Positions 1 through 8,820 of a stretch of DNA of 13,015 nt are shown piece after piece; the stretch's first letter is position 1; every line of letters begins with the position of its first letter. This stretch comes from Fen-1359 sp963710355 (GTDB lineage: Bacteria; Planctomycetota; Phycisphaerae; Sedimentisphaerales; Anaerobacaceae). The notes under the pieces are model-generated. The model did not search any database, had not been told where the DNA came from, and saw nothing but the letters and a program-made list of their open reading frames with translations. Location of the stretch: positions 1 through 13,015 of the forward strand of contig CAVPZU010000005.1 in the NCBI GenBank assembly GCA_963710355.1. Reading direction: 5' to 3'. The translations under genes and the position numbers were made by a program.

Positions 1-893
1 CAGTCAAATACGGAGAGAAGTCGGTACAGAACGCTCACATATATGGTGTGGAGCCGGCGTGGCACCACATTGAACACAGGCCGATGGTAATAGGTCGGGA
101 ATTATCGGAGATAGATGCTGGGCGAATGGTATGCCTGATAGAGCCGGAACTTCGCGACAAACTTGGACTGGACCAGGACTGCATAGGCGAAACGATTCGA
201 GGAGGATCCAGGAATTTCCGTATAATCGGGGTTATCGAAAAGAGAACTGACCTCGGTATAGGCGGAGGCGGGCAGGAGCGATACGAAATAATAATTCCTT
301 TCGACACTGCTTCAAAATGCCAGCGTGAATTATGGATATGGGCGTTTGCCGAGGGTAAGTCAGCAGATGTCCTCGAAGAAGGGGTGGGAGAGTTGAAATT
401 CTTCTTCCGCCGAGGGAGACACCTGAGTCCCGATGAGCCGGACACCTTCAGGGTTGAGTCCCTCAAAAGCGCGATACAGACCTTCAATAATATATCGCTT
501 GTGGTAACGCTGGTCGCCGGCGGTATAGTCGGCATTTCGCTTTTAGTCGGTGGAGTAGGCATTATGAACATAATGCTTGTCTCAATATCGGAGCGGACAA
601 AGGAAATAGGGCTGCGCAAGGCGGTAGGCGCCAAGAGGTCTGCGATACTGACGCAGTTTCTTGTGGAAGCGGTGATACTGTGTTTTGTGGGCGGCCTTGT
701 TGGATTAGGGGTGGGGGAACTTCTGACTTTAGCGATATCAAGTATAAATCCGATGCTGGATAAGACATATATACCTGCGTGGGCGATAGTTCTTTCGTTT
801 GCGTTTGCGGGAACAGTGGGGATATGTTTCGGGATGTTCCCTGCGATAAAGGCGGCAAGGTTAGACCCGATTGAGGCACTGAGGCACGAGTAG
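1..893 (+). CDS. MacB/FtsX-type ABC transporter permease, C-terminal part (5' end off the window)
   Basis: The reading frame is open from base 3, so the gene enters from the left edge; the GTG at 48 is internal and not a start. Residues 1 to about 150 of the fragment match the periplasmic MacB-type core domain (motifs VIGRELSEID, then IIGVIEKR). The remainder is an FtsX domain with three hydrophobic segments at roughly residues 160-195, 215-246 and 257-284. The cytoplasmic signature GVGIMNIMLVSISERTKEIG is followed by LRKAVGAKR, and the protein ends in the typical PAIKAARLDPIEALRHE. Family members work with a separate or fused ATPase, a periplasmic adaptor and an outer-membrane channel to export peptides, lipoproteins or drugs. 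The TolC-like gene 41 bases downstream fits this machine. The substrate cannot be told, and whether an ATPase domain is fused at the N-terminus lies outside the window. Confidence 0.92.
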   Translation, partial: VKYGEKSVQNAHIYGVEPAWHHIEHRPMVIGRELSEIDAGRMVCLIEPELRDKLGLDQDCIGETIRGGSRNFRIIGVIEKRTDLGIGGGGQERYEIIIPFDTASKCQRELWIWAFAEGKSADVLEEGVGELKFFFRRGRHLSPDEPDTFRVESLKSAIQTFNNISLVVTLVAGGIVGISLLVGGVGIMNIMLVSISERTKEIGLRKAVGAKRSAILTQFLVEAVILCFVGGLVGLGVGELLTLAISSINPMLDKTYIPAWAIVLSFAFAGTVGICFGMFPAIKAARLDPIEALRHE

Positions 894-934
894 AAAATCA
901 ATGCTCGATGCGCGATACTCGAAGGTGAGGATTG

Positions 935-2599
935 ATGATGGGAAAACGCAATAAGTCAGAATGCAATATATGGCAACTGGAATTGGTTTTGCTGGTATTG
1001 GTGTGTGCGGTGATGGTGTTTGCGGCCGGGTGCGAGGAGCTTGCGAAGGAAGAGGAGTTCTACACTATAAAGGTAAAGCCGGAGCAGACGCGGGAGATAC
1101 AGACACTAAAGCTGGAGCTAAAAGCGGATGGAAACAAGCCCGCTGAGGTGAACAAACCGGCCCAGAGCGAGATTAAGCTGAGCATAGAGCAGTGCCGGGC
1201 GATGACGCTTGCGAACAATCTGGATTTGAAGGTTCAGTTGATAGCACCGGCAATAGCGGCCCAGCAGGTCAGCGCAGAAGAGGCGAAGTTTGAATCATCA
1301 TTTTTCTCGAATTTAACTTACGGTAATATAGACCAGCCGTCGGTTATAGTTGACCAAGTACCGAAATATAAAAGCCAAACGGCCGACCTTGGGGTTCAGG
1401 TCCCGTTGCAGACAGGCGGAACAGCAAAATTTGACCTCGCGGATAATCGCACCAACATTTCCATTGGGAACTATAGTGAGGTGAGTTACACGCCGACGAC
1501 TACATTTTCGATAAGTCAGCCATTGCTGCGAGGTGCTGGCAAGCGTGTGAATACATATTCGATAAGGGTTCTGGAATACCAGCAGCATATAACCGATGCG
1601 ATGACAAAGTTAGAGGTGATACGGGTTTTGGCCAATGCCGACCGTGGGTACTGGCGGTTGTATGCGGCCAGGAAAGAGCTTGAGGTTCGCCAGCAGGAAT
1701 ACGAGTCGGCGCAGGCGCAGTTGGCGCAGACGAGAAGAATGGTGGCTCTTGGGGAAAAGGCGGCGGTGGAGGAGACGCGGTCGGAAGCGGGGGTGGCGGA
1801 ACGATTAGACGGGATAATCACGGCCAAAAAGGCGATGGGGGATAGACAAAGAGAGCTGAAACAGATAATGAATGAAGCGGGCCTGGGCATTGACTCGCCT
1901 GCTCTGGTAGTTCCGATGACTGATCCGGACCCCGTGCGATATGAGATAGATAAAGAACGATTGACGAAATCCGCGGTGGAGAACCGGATGGAGATGCTGG
2001 AAGTGGAATTGCAGCTTGCGCAGGATTCGAGCACAGTGGATTATTATAAAAATCAGATGCTGCCTTTGGTTGCGATGGACTACACATACAATATGAACGG
2101 CATCGGAGCAGCGAGAAGCGATGCTTATGATATGATGTTTGACAGAACTTCTGAAAGTTACACGGTTGGGATGAACCTGATTATGCCCCTTGGTAATGAG
2201 GCGGCGAAGAACCGGCTTCTTGAGGCGCAATATCGCAAAAGGCAGCGATTATTCACTAAGGAGAATCGGCGGATACAGATTGAGACGGAGGTTCTTGTCG
2301 CGATAGACCAATTGGAGGCGAACTGGCAGAGCATCCTTGCGAGCAGACAGAACGCAATTCTTGCCGGCAGATTGTATGAAGCCGAGAAAAGACAATTTGA
2401 ACTCGGACTTCGGACCTCAACCGACGTGCTTGATGCACAGGCGAAATTTGCAAACGCCCAAAGCACTGAGATAAAATCTCTGACGGAATACCAGATAGCA
2501 CAGGTTGACTTAGCATACGCGACGGGGATGCTTTTGGGAGCGGCGAAGGTGCGCTGGGAGCCGAGTGTGCCCGACGTGCACGGGATGGAGGCGAAGTAA
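935..2599 (+). CDS. TolC-family outer-membrane efflux lipoprotein
   Basis: The protein has about 554 residues. It starts with a short basic stretch and a hydrophobic core (ELVLLVLVCAVMVF) ending in the lipobox FAAGC, so Cys at about residue 33 should be lipidated; the mature protein begins with acidic residues. The rest has the two-repeat outer-membrane efflux organisation: long polar helices rich in Ala, Gln, Glu and Arg, including SIEQCRAMTLANNLDL near residue 90, QISQPLLRGAG-like beta segments (here FSISQPLLRGAGKR) and a second repeat from about residue 330 with FELGLRTSTDVLDAQ. These proteins form the trimeric outer-membrane/periplasmic duct of tripartite exporters. GGTGAGG at 924-930 serves the ATGs at 935 or 938; a TTG at 932 sits too close to it. 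The upstream permease gene is probably co-transcribed. A Cys-anchored TolC-like channel resembles the OprM/NodT branch. The exported substrate is unknown. Confidence 0.9.
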   Translation: MMGKRNKSECNIWQLELVLLVLVCAVMVFAAGCEELAKEEEFYTIKVKPEQTREIQTLKLELKADGNKPAEVNKPAQSEIKLSIEQCRAMTLANNLDLKVQLIAPAIAAQQVSAEEAKFESSFFSNLTYGNIDQPSVIVDQVPKYKSQTADLGVQVPLQTGGTAKFDLADNRTNISIGNYSEVSYTPTTTFSISQPLLRGAGKRVNTYSIRVLEYQQHITDAMTKLEVIRVLANADRGYWRLYAARKELEVRQQEYESAQAQLAQTRRMVALGEKAAVEETRSEAGVAERLDGIITAKKAMGDRQRELKQIMNEAGLGIDSPALVVPMTDPDPVRYEIDKERLTKSAVENRMEMLEVELQLAQDSSTVDYYKNQMLPLVAMDYTYNMNGIGAARSDAYDMMFDRTSESYTVGMNLIMPLGNEAAKNRLLEAQYRKRQRLFTKENRRIQIETEVLVAIDQLEANWQSILASRQNAILAGRLYEAEKRQFELGLRTSTDVLDAQAKFANAQSTEIKSLTEYQIAQVDLAYATGMLLGAAKVRWEPSVPDVHGMEAK

Positions 2600-2600
2600 A

Positions 2601-2627
2601 TAGCGGCTCTGGGCCTTTTTTTCGCTA
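2601..2627 (+). terminator. Weak candidate terminator after the TolC-like gene
   Basis: Directly after the TAA there is a GC-rich patch with only a 3-bp GGC/GCC stem and a 5-base loop, followed by seven T residues at 2616-2622. An outer TAGCG (2601-2605) / CGCTA (2623-2627) pair brackets it. The stem is too short for a convincing intrinsic terminator, but the placement and T-tract are suggestive. Confidence 0.25.
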
Positions 2628-2673
2628 ATGGGGGCAAGGACATAACTGTATGTCTTAAGCAAAAATGAGACAG

Positions 2674-2710
2674 AGTAAACTACTATGGGTTTCACCCGTA
2701 GTAGTTTACT
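2674..2710. terminator. Long hairpin between convergent genes, possible bidirectional terminator
   Basis: Two 17-base arms (2674-2690 and 2694-2710) are complementary except for one T-G wobble and enclose a TTC loop. The element sits between the ends of the TolC-like gene (+) and carA (-), 53 bases beyond the carA stop. On the minus strand it is followed after 7 bases by a run of five T, so it could end carA transcription. On the plus strand there is no T-tract. It could instead be a REP-like or small mobile palindrome; one copy in this window cannot decide. Confidence 0.45.
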
Positions 2711-2763
2711 GAGATATTTAATCTTTGAGCAGTTGAAGCTGGTTTGCAGATAAATAAGGGATT

Positions 2764-3870
2764 TTAGAGGCTGCCGGTGCTCATCAAACTAATGAAGGTT
2801 TCAAACAGATAGCTTGAATCATGTGGGCCGGGCGATGCCTCAGGATGATACTGAACTGAAAAGGCTTTTATCCTTCGGCAGGCGATTCCCTCGTTGGTTC
2901 CGTCATTTAAATTCAGATGCGTAGGCTCCACTTTTTTGCCTTTCAGAGAATCCATATCGACGCAGAAGCCGTGGTTCTGGCAGGTTATTTCAATCTTGCC
3001 TGTCCGCAGATTTTTAACCGGATGATTTGCGCCGTGGTGCCCGAACTTCAGCTTGTAAGTCCTGCCCCCGAGCGCAAGCGCGAGGATTTGATGACCCAGA
3101 CAGATGCCGAAAATTGGCACTTTGCCGAGAAGCTGCCTGACGGTCTCTATCGCATAACTTACCGCCGCAGGGTCGCCGGGGCCGTTGCTTAAAAATACGC
3201 CGTTAGGCCTCTGCGCCAAAACCTCTTTGGCACAGATTCGTGCCGGAACAACCTTTACATTGCAGCCATAAGAGCAGAGCAGTCTGAGTATGTTCCGCTT
3301 GATTCCGTAATCGAAGGCTGCAACGTTAAATTTTTTGGGAGGTTTATGCTCAAGACCGGTTAATACATCAGCTGCTCCCTCATCCCAGGTATAAGGTTTT
3401 CCGGCTGTGACGTCTTTTACAATGTCCCTGCCAACCAGTCCGGGATATTTGGAGAGTATCTTGGCCAGTTTTTTAATATCTAATTCGGTCGAGGAGATGA
3501 CACCCCTCATAGCACCGGCCGTTCGGATATGCCTTACAAGCTGCCGGGTGTCGATGCCTTCGAGGCCGATGACATTATTGGCTTTTAAAAATTCTGCCAG
3601 CGACTCTTTGTTTCGCCAGTTGCTGGGGTGGTCGCAATTTTCCTTGACAATAAAACCGGCAGCAAAAACCTTTCTCGACTCCCGGTCATTCTTGTTGGTG
3701 CCGTAGTTGCCAATCAAAGGATACGTCATTGTTATGATTTGCTCGTGATACGATGGGTCTGTGAGAATTTCCTGATAACCCGTCATACTCGTATTAAAAA
3801 CGACCTCTCCGCACTTCATCCCGCGTGCGCCGAATGACAATCCCTCGAAAACCATCCCGTCTTCTAACAA
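2764..3870 (-). CDS. carA: Carbamoyl-phosphate synthase small subunit (glutaminase)
   Basis: CarA hydrolyses glutamine and passes ammonia through a tunnel to CarB, which makes carbamoyl phosphate for pyrimidine and arginine synthesis. The N-terminal CPSase small-chain domain shows the family hallmark GEVVFNTSMTGYQEILTDPSY. The C-terminal class I glutaminase carries the nucleophile Cys257 in FGICLGHQ and the His342/Glu344 pair in YHPE (numbered from the TTG at 3870). At 368 residues the length is near normal. The in-frame start is doubtful: only TTG at 3870 is available after an in-frame stop and it has no ribosome site. A GTG at 3886 has a well-placed AAGGAA, and dropping one base of the T run at 3869-3872 gives MKADSLLLEDG, the expected CarA N-terminus. 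The true gene therefore probably begins at 3886, with a one-base error or shift. It follows carB by 12 bases. Confidence 0.97.
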   Translation of the reverse strand: MLEDGMVFEGLSFGARGMKCGEVVFNTSMTGYQEILTDPSYHEQIITMTYPLIGNYGTNKNDRESRKVFAAGFIVKENCDHPSNWRNKESLAEFLKANNVIGLEGIDTRQLVRHIRTAGAMRGVISSTELDIKKLAKILSKYPGLVGRDIVKDVTAGKPYTWDEGAADVLTGLEHKPPKKFNVAAFDYGIKRNILRLLCSYGCNVKVVPARICAKEVLAQRPNGVFLSNGPGDPAAVSYAIETVRQLLGKVPIFGICLGHQILALALGGRTYKLKFGHHGANHPVKNLRTGKIEITCQNHGFCVDMDSLKGKKVEPTHLNLNDGTNEGIACRRIKAFSVQYHPEASPGPHDSSYLFETFISLMSTGSL

Positions 3871-3894
3871 AAGAGTCTGCTTTCACTTTCGATA

Positions 3895-3900
3895 TTCCTT
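3895..3900 (-). promoter_or_regulatory. Ribosome binding site that points to the real carA start
   Basis: AAGGAA on the minus strand overlaps the TAA stop of carB (3899-3901) and lies 8 bases before the GTG at 3886. It lies 24 bases before the only in-frame start, TTG at 3870. It therefore supports initiation at 3886 and tight translational linkage of carB and carA. Confidence 0.6.
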
Positions 3901-6900
3901 ATCTGCGATAGTATAATTGAATGGGTTTGACGCTGATTTTTTCATTTTTCAGCGCCCCAATGGCATTTACGACTGCCGAAGCGCCCCTCATCGTCGTTAC
4001 GTATGGCACATTCTTTTCGAGAGCCGTTCTCCTTATTGAAAACGAATCCGTCACCGCCCGGCTGCCGATGGCTGTGTTTATTACGAGGTCTATTTTTTTG
4101 CTTATCAGCAAATCCACCACATTTGGACGGCCCTCGGCAACCTTCAATACGAATTCTGTGGGAATATTGTTCCTGATAAACTCGATGCATGTTCCTTTCG
4201 TCGCCAGTATCTTAAACCCCATCCGATGAAATTTTTGTGCGATATCAGCCGCCCATTGCTTGTCGGCATCCTTGACGCTGAAAAAAACATTTCCTTTAAC
4301 CGGCAGGGTGTTTCCCGCAGCTATCTGAGACTTCGCAAAAGCTATGCCGAAATCATCAGAGATGCCCATTACTTCTCCGGTGGAAAGCATCTCCGGGCCG
4401 AGCAGCGTGTCGGTGCCGGGAAATTTCAAAAAAGGAAAAACCGCCTCCTTTACCGCAAAGTAGCTGCGATGCACTTCTTTTGTGAACTTCAGTTCGTCGA
4501 GAGTCATTCCCGTCATCACCTTCGCCGCTATCTTTGCCAGAGGAACTCCGATTGATTTACTGACAAACGGGATGGTTCTCGATGCACGCGGATTAACCTC
4601 GAGTATGTAGACCTTGTCGTTTTTTACCGCAAACTGGATATTTATCAGCCCTTTTACCTTCAAAGCAAGGGCAAGCATCTTTGTCTGACGCTTGATTTCA
4701 TCTACAATCTTCCTGCTTAACGAAACCGGAGGCAGACAGCACGCGCTGTCGCCTGAGTGTATGCCGGCCTCCTCTATATGCTCCATAACAGCACCGATTA
4801 CGACTGTTCTTCCGTCACTGACGGCATCGACATCAATTTCAATGGCAACATCGAGAAATTTGTCGATTAACACAGGATGCTCGCCCGAGACCTCTATGGC
4901 CCTTTCAATGCACGCCTTGAGCGACTTCTGGTCATAAACGATTTCCATCGCCCGCCCTCCGAGGACAAAAGACGGGCGGACAAGCACAGGAAACCCGAGT
5001 CGGCCGGCTGTCCGAACTGCTTGTGCGTATGTCGTGGCGGTGCCGCTTTCGGGCTGTCGGAGTTTCAGCCTTCGAACCAGCGAGTTGAAACGTTTGCGGT
5101 CCTCCGCTATGTCGATGCTGTCAGGGGACGTGCCGATAATTTTCACGCCCGCCTTTTCCAGAGGCACAGCAAGTTTCAATGGGGTTTGCCCTCCAAACTG
5201 CACGATTACGCCGTCGGGCTTTTCCTTTTCGATTACGTTCATAACGTCTTCGAAGGTTAAGGGTTCAAAATATAGCCTGTCCGATGTGTCGTAATCCGTG
5301 CTGACCGTCTCGGGGTTGCAGTTTATCATAATTGATTCTATGCCTATTTCCCGCAGCGCAAATGCAGCGTGGACACAGCAGTAATCGAACTCAATTCCCT
5401 GCCCGATACGGTTTGGGCCGCTTCCGAGAATGACGACTTTCTTCTTGCCTGTCGGGTTTGATTCACAATCCTTCTCAAACGTTGAATAAAGATAGGGAGT
5501 CTTCGCCTCAAATTCCGCCCCGCAGGTATCGACTGTTTTATAGACAGCCGAGACATTCAGCTTTTGTCTATGCTCACGAAATCGCTGTTCCGAGACCCTC
5601 ATCAGAGATGCAACGTATTTGTCGCTGAAACCATACTCCTTGATGTTCTGCATAAATGTGCGATTCACTTTTGATAAGCTGGCAGCCTTAATCTTTTTTT
5701 CGAGCTTTATAATGTCCCTGATGTTATTGAGAAACCACGGGTCTATCTTTGTCAGACCATAAATCTCATCGACCGAAATCTCTCTTCGCAGCGCCTCTGC
5801 CACATACCAGATTTTGTCCCAGCAGCTGCTTGCCAGTTTCTGTTTGAGCTGACTGGTGGTAATCTCGCTGTTTATGTGCCTGTTGTCGAGCGAATAACAG
5901 TCAATCTCAAGCGAACGAATGGCTTTTTGCAGCGCCTCTTTGAATGTCCTGCCTATTGCCATCGCCTCGCCGACAGATTTCATTTGTATGGTCAGCTCTG
6001 GGCTTGTTTTCGGAAACTTTTCAAATGTAAAACGAGGCCATTTAACAACGCAGTAGTCAATCGAAGGCTCAAAACAGGCTGGCGTCTTTTTTGTAATGTC
6101 GTTGGGGATTTCATCAAGCCTGTACCCGACGGCCAGCAGTGAGGCAATCTTTGCAATGGGAAATCCGGTTGCCTTAGATGCGAGTGCGGAACTTCGGGAT
6201 ACCCGCGGGTTCATCTCGATGACAAAGAGTTTGCCGTTTTCCGGATTGACTGCAAACTGGATGTTTGAACCGCCTGTCTCCACCCCGACCGCCCTTATAA
6301 TCTTTATGGCGGCATCCCGCATTATTTGATACTCTTTATCGGTGAGCGTCTGTGCCGGCGCAACAGTGATGCTGTCGCCGGTATGAACTCCCATCGGGTC
6401 AAAATTTTCAATCGAGCAGACGATAATGACGTTATCCGCCCTGTCCCTCATAACCTCCAGCTCAAATTCCTTCCACCCTATAACAGACTGCTCCACAAGG
6501 ACCTGTCTTTTCGGACTGAGATTAAGACCCCAGTTAATATACTGCCGGTACTCTTCGGCATTGTAGGCTATGTTTCCGCCTGTGCCGCCGAGCGTATATG
6601 AAGGACGAATGATTGCAGGAAAACCCACAAACTCAATAATTCTTTTTGCTTCCTCCCAGCAGTGTGCATAACCGCTCTTCGGCGCCTCCAGCCCGCAATC
6701 TTCAATCACCTTTTTGAAACGGTCGCGCTCCTCGGCCTTTTTGATAGCCGCCAGATTTGCTCCTATCAGGCGAACGCCGCATCTTTTAAGCACACCCGAT
6801 TCCGCAAGAGCCACCGCCGTATTAAGGCCGGTCTGCCCTCCAAGTGTCGGCAGCAGACTGTCCGGCCTTTCCCTGCGAATGACCATTTCTACAACCTCCG

Positions 6901-7111
6901 GCGTAATCGGCTCAATGTATGTTCTGTGCGCCAGTTCCGGGTCTGTCATTATCGTGGCAGGGTTGCTGTTAATAAGAATTACCCTGAAACCTTCTTTCTT
7001 TAAAACCTTGCACGCCTGGGCGCCGGAATAATCAAATTCGCACGCCTGCCCGATGACTATCGGCCCGGACCCTATTATCAGTATCTTGTGAATGTCCCTT
7101 CTTTTGGGCAT
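3899..7111 (-). CDS. carB: Carbamoyl-phosphate synthase large subunit
   Basis: At 1070 residues this matches the full length of the family. It uses ammonia from CarA, bicarbonate and two ATP to make carbamoyl phosphate. Two homologous halves are visible. The first starts at KILIIGSGPIVIGQACEFDY, with ATP-grasp motifs PSYTLGGTGGNIAYN and VIEMNPRVSRSSALASKATG. The second starts near residue 555 with VVILGSGPNRIGQGIEFDY, with PSFVLGGRAMEIV and ILEVNPRASRTIPFVSKS. Between them lies the oligomerisation region (WFLNNIRDI). The last ~130 residues form an MGS-type allosteric domain (KILATKGT, VDLLISKKIDLVINTA) where UMP or ornithine would act in well-studied homologues. The ATG at 7111 has AAGGA nine bases upstream. 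It lies 36 bases after nadE and is followed by carA, the reverse of the usual carA-carB order. No frame damage is seen. Confidence 0.98.
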   Translation of the reverse strand: MPKRRDIHKILIIGSGPIVIGQACEFDYSGAQACKVLKKEGFRVILINSNPATIMTDPELAHRTYIEPITPEVVEMVIRRERPDSLLPTLGGQTGLNTAVALAESGVLKRCGVRLIGANLAAIKKAEERDRFKKVIEDCGLEAPKSGYAHCWEEAKRIIEFVGFPAIIRPSYTLGGTGGNIAYNAEEYRQYINWGLNLSPKRQVLVEQSVIGWKEFELEVMRDRADNVIIVCSIENFDPMGVHTGDSITVAPAQTLTDKEYQIMRDAAIKIIRAVGVETGGSNIQFAVNPENGKLFVIEMNPRVSRSSALASKATGFPIAKIASLLAVGYRLDEIPNDITKKTPACFEPSIDYCVVKWPRFTFEKFPKTSPELTIQMKSVGEAMAIGRTFKEALQKAIRSLEIDCYSLDNRHINSEITTSQLKQKLASSCWDKIWYVAEALRREISVDEIYGLTKIDPWFLNNIRDIIKLEKKIKAASLSKVNRTFMQNIKEYGFSDKYVASLMRVSEQRFREHRQKLNVSAVYKTVDTCGAEFEAKTPYLYSTFEKDCESNPTGKKKVVILGSGPNRIGQGIEFDYCCVHAAFALREIGIESIMINCNPETVSTDYDTSDRLYFEPLTFEDVMNVIEKEKPDGVIVQFGGQTPLKLAVPLEKAGVKIIGTSPDSIDIAEDRKRFNSLVRRLKLRQPESGTATTYAQAVRTAGRLGFPVLVRPSFVLGGRAMEIVYDQKSLKACIERAIEVSGEHPVLIDKFLDVAIEIDVDAVSDGRTVVIGAVMEHIEEAGIHSGDSACCLPPVSLSRKIVDEIKRQTKMLALALKVKGLINIQFAVKNDKVYILEVNPRASRTIPFVSKSIGVPLAKIAAKVMTGMTLDELKFTKEVHRSYFAVKEAVFPFLKFPGTDTLLGPEMLSTGEVMGISDDFGIAFAKSQIAAGNTLPVKGNVFFSVKDADKQWAADIAQKFHRMGFKILATKGTCIEFIRNNIPTEFVLKVAEGRPNVVDLLISKKIDLVINTAIGSRAVTDSFSIRRTALEKNVPYVTTMRGASAVVNAIGALKNEKISVKPIQLYYRR

Positions 7112-7147
7112 AATCTTTTTTCCTTTTCGGTATTTCTAATGACCGCC

Positions 7148-8806
7148 TTAGCGTCTGTAAAAATTCGTAATAGGCATCCTTCTGTCCCTGCCGAACGCCT
7201 TGGGTGTAATCTTTATCCCAGGCGGATATTGTCTTCTTTTGTACTCGTTACAATCAACCATCCCGATGACTCGCTCAACCATCCCCTGCGCCAAACCCTC
7301 TTCGGCGAGCTGGGTGGATGACTTGTCCTCTTCAATATATCCTTTAAGCACCTTATCGAGCAAGTCATATTCCGGCAGGGAATCGGTATCTTTTTGTCCA
7401 TACTTTAGTTCGGCGCTGGGCGGCCGCTCCAAAACAGTTTTCGGTATAATCTGACGCTGATGTATTTTGTTCACATAATCAGCCAACCGATAAACCATTG
7501 TCTTGGGGACATCCTTTATGACCGCAAAACCGCCCGCCGTATCGCCATAAAGCGTCGAATAGCCGACCGCTATCTCGCTTTTGTTGCCTGTCGTTAAAAC
7601 CAAATACGAAAACTGATTACTCAGTGACATAAGTATCGTCCCACGAATCCTTGCCTGTAGATTTTCATAAGGAACGCCTTTGCCGTCCCAGCCTTTAACC
7701 TCGCCGAGGGTCTCGTTAAACCTCTCGAGGATACCCATAATCGGTATTGTGTGAAATTCTATGTCCAGGTTTTCAGCAACCATTCCCGCGTCCCTTATCG
7801 TCTCTCGGCTGTTGAATTGCGACGGCATTGTAAGGCCGACCACATTTTCACTTCCCAAAGCATCTACCGCAATCCCAGCAGTCACCGATGAATCTACGCC
7901 TCCGCTTAAGGAAACTATGGCCTTGCGAAAGCGGTTCTTCAGAACATAGTCCCTCGTCCCGAGGACTAACGCCTCATAAATCTCTCCAACATCATCTGCC
8001 AAATCAGCCGGAGAGCGTTTTTTGCCGTTCACAGGCATAACCCTGACCTTGCCGCCATTTCTCTTTGCTGCAGTTAAATCGATATCTGCCGCCAGCAGGT
8101 CTTCGGCAAAGGCCTTTGCCTCGCGGATAGTCGCACCTCTCTGGTCCAAAAACATGCTCCGGCCGTCAAACACCAGCTCATCCTGACCCCCAACAAGGTT
8201 GCAGTATGCAACGGCGCAGTCAAAGTATCTGGCGCAGTCGGCAAGTACCTGCCGGCGCTGCTGGATTTTGCCGGTGTGGAAAGGGGAAGCGGATGAGTTA
8301 ATTATTATATCTGTCTGTGGAAAGTCTTTCAACAAAGCCCCCAGCCACTGGGGCTGCCAGACATCTTCACAAATTGTAAGCACAGCGTTTATTCCCTTGA
8401 TGTTTATTATGACAGGTTCATTTCCTGTTCGGAAATATCTTTTTTCATCAAATACGCCGTAGTTTGGCAAAATAGTCTTCCGGTAAATCTTTTTTATCTG
8501 ACCGGCCTGGAGAACCGCCAGCGAGTTAAAAAATCCTTTCGGGTTCTTCTCTGCGAAACCCACTATTACGTTGATGTCTTTGTCGGAACAATCTTTGGCA
8601 AGCTGTTCGAGGGCAATATGATTATCTTCTATGAAACTGCTTTTTAACAGCAGGTCTTCCGGCGGATAGCCGCTGATACACAGCTCTGGAAACACAACCA
8701 CATCCGCCTCCAGTTTTACCGCCTGAGAATAAAACTGGCATATCTTCTTTACGTTGCCTGCGATGTCTCCTACCGTAACATTTGGTTGTGCCAGAGCAAT
8801 TCGCAC
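7148..8806 (-). CDS. nadE: Glutamine-dependent NAD+ synthase
   Basis: This cytoplasmic enzyme of 552 residues catalyses the last step of NAD synthesis, amidation of nicotinic acid adenine dinucleotide with ATP and glutamine. The N-terminal nitrilase-type amidase has its catalytic triad visible: Glu41 in VVVFPELCISGYPPEDLL, Lys110 in IYRKTILPNYG and Cys146 in TICEDVW. The C-terminal synthetase domain has the PP-loop SGGVDSS at 301-307, then TTGNKSEIAVGYSTLYGD and the C-terminal PPSAELKYGQKD(T)DSLPEYD block. The two-domain form distinguishes it from the short ammonia-dependent NadE. The start is GTG at 8806, preceded by AGGAG (11 bases away) and AAGGAAG next to it; the N-terminus RIALAQPNVTVGD is the normal family start. 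The preceding gltD ends 14 bases upstream, so the genes are probably one transcript. Confidence 0.97.
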   Translation of the reverse strand: MRIALAQPNVTVGDIAGNVKKICQFYSQAVKLEADVVVFPELCISGYPPEDLLLKSSFIEDNHIALEQLAKDCSDKDINVIVGFAEKNPKGFFNSLAVLQAGQIKKIYRKTILPNYGVFDEKRYFRTGNEPVIINIKGINAVLTICEDVWQPQWLGALLKDFPQTDIIINSSASPFHTGKIQQRRQVLADCARYFDCAVAYCNLVGGQDELVFDGRSMFLDQRGATIREAKAFAEDLLAADIDLTAAKRNGGKVRVMPVNGKKRSPADLADDVGEIYEALVLGTRDYVLKNRFRKAIVSLSGGVDSSVTAGIAVDALGSENVVGLTMPSQFNSRETIRDAGMVAENLDIEFHTIPIMGILERFNETLGEVKGWDGKGVPYENLQARIRGTILMSLSNQFSYLVLTTGNKSEIAVGYSTLYGDTAGGFAVIKDVPKTMVYRLADYVNKIHQRQIIPKTVLERPPSAELKYGQKDTDSLPEYDLLDKVLKGYIEEDKSSTQLAEEGLAQGMVERVIGMVDCNEYKRRQYPPGIKITPKAFGRDRRMPITNFYRR

Positions 8807-8820
8807 CTTCCTTGTTTCTC

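Noticed and set aside
35..901. Long minus-strand open frame opposite the ABC permease gene (288 codons)
   Set aside because: It has low-complexity Ser/Pro/Thr-rich content, no recognisable motif, and lies fully antisense to a clearly conserved FtsX-type protein.
3866..3875. Programmed frameshift controlling carA
   Set aside because: The run is only four T with no stimulatory structure evident, and similar single-base faults elsewhere in the window point to sequence error.
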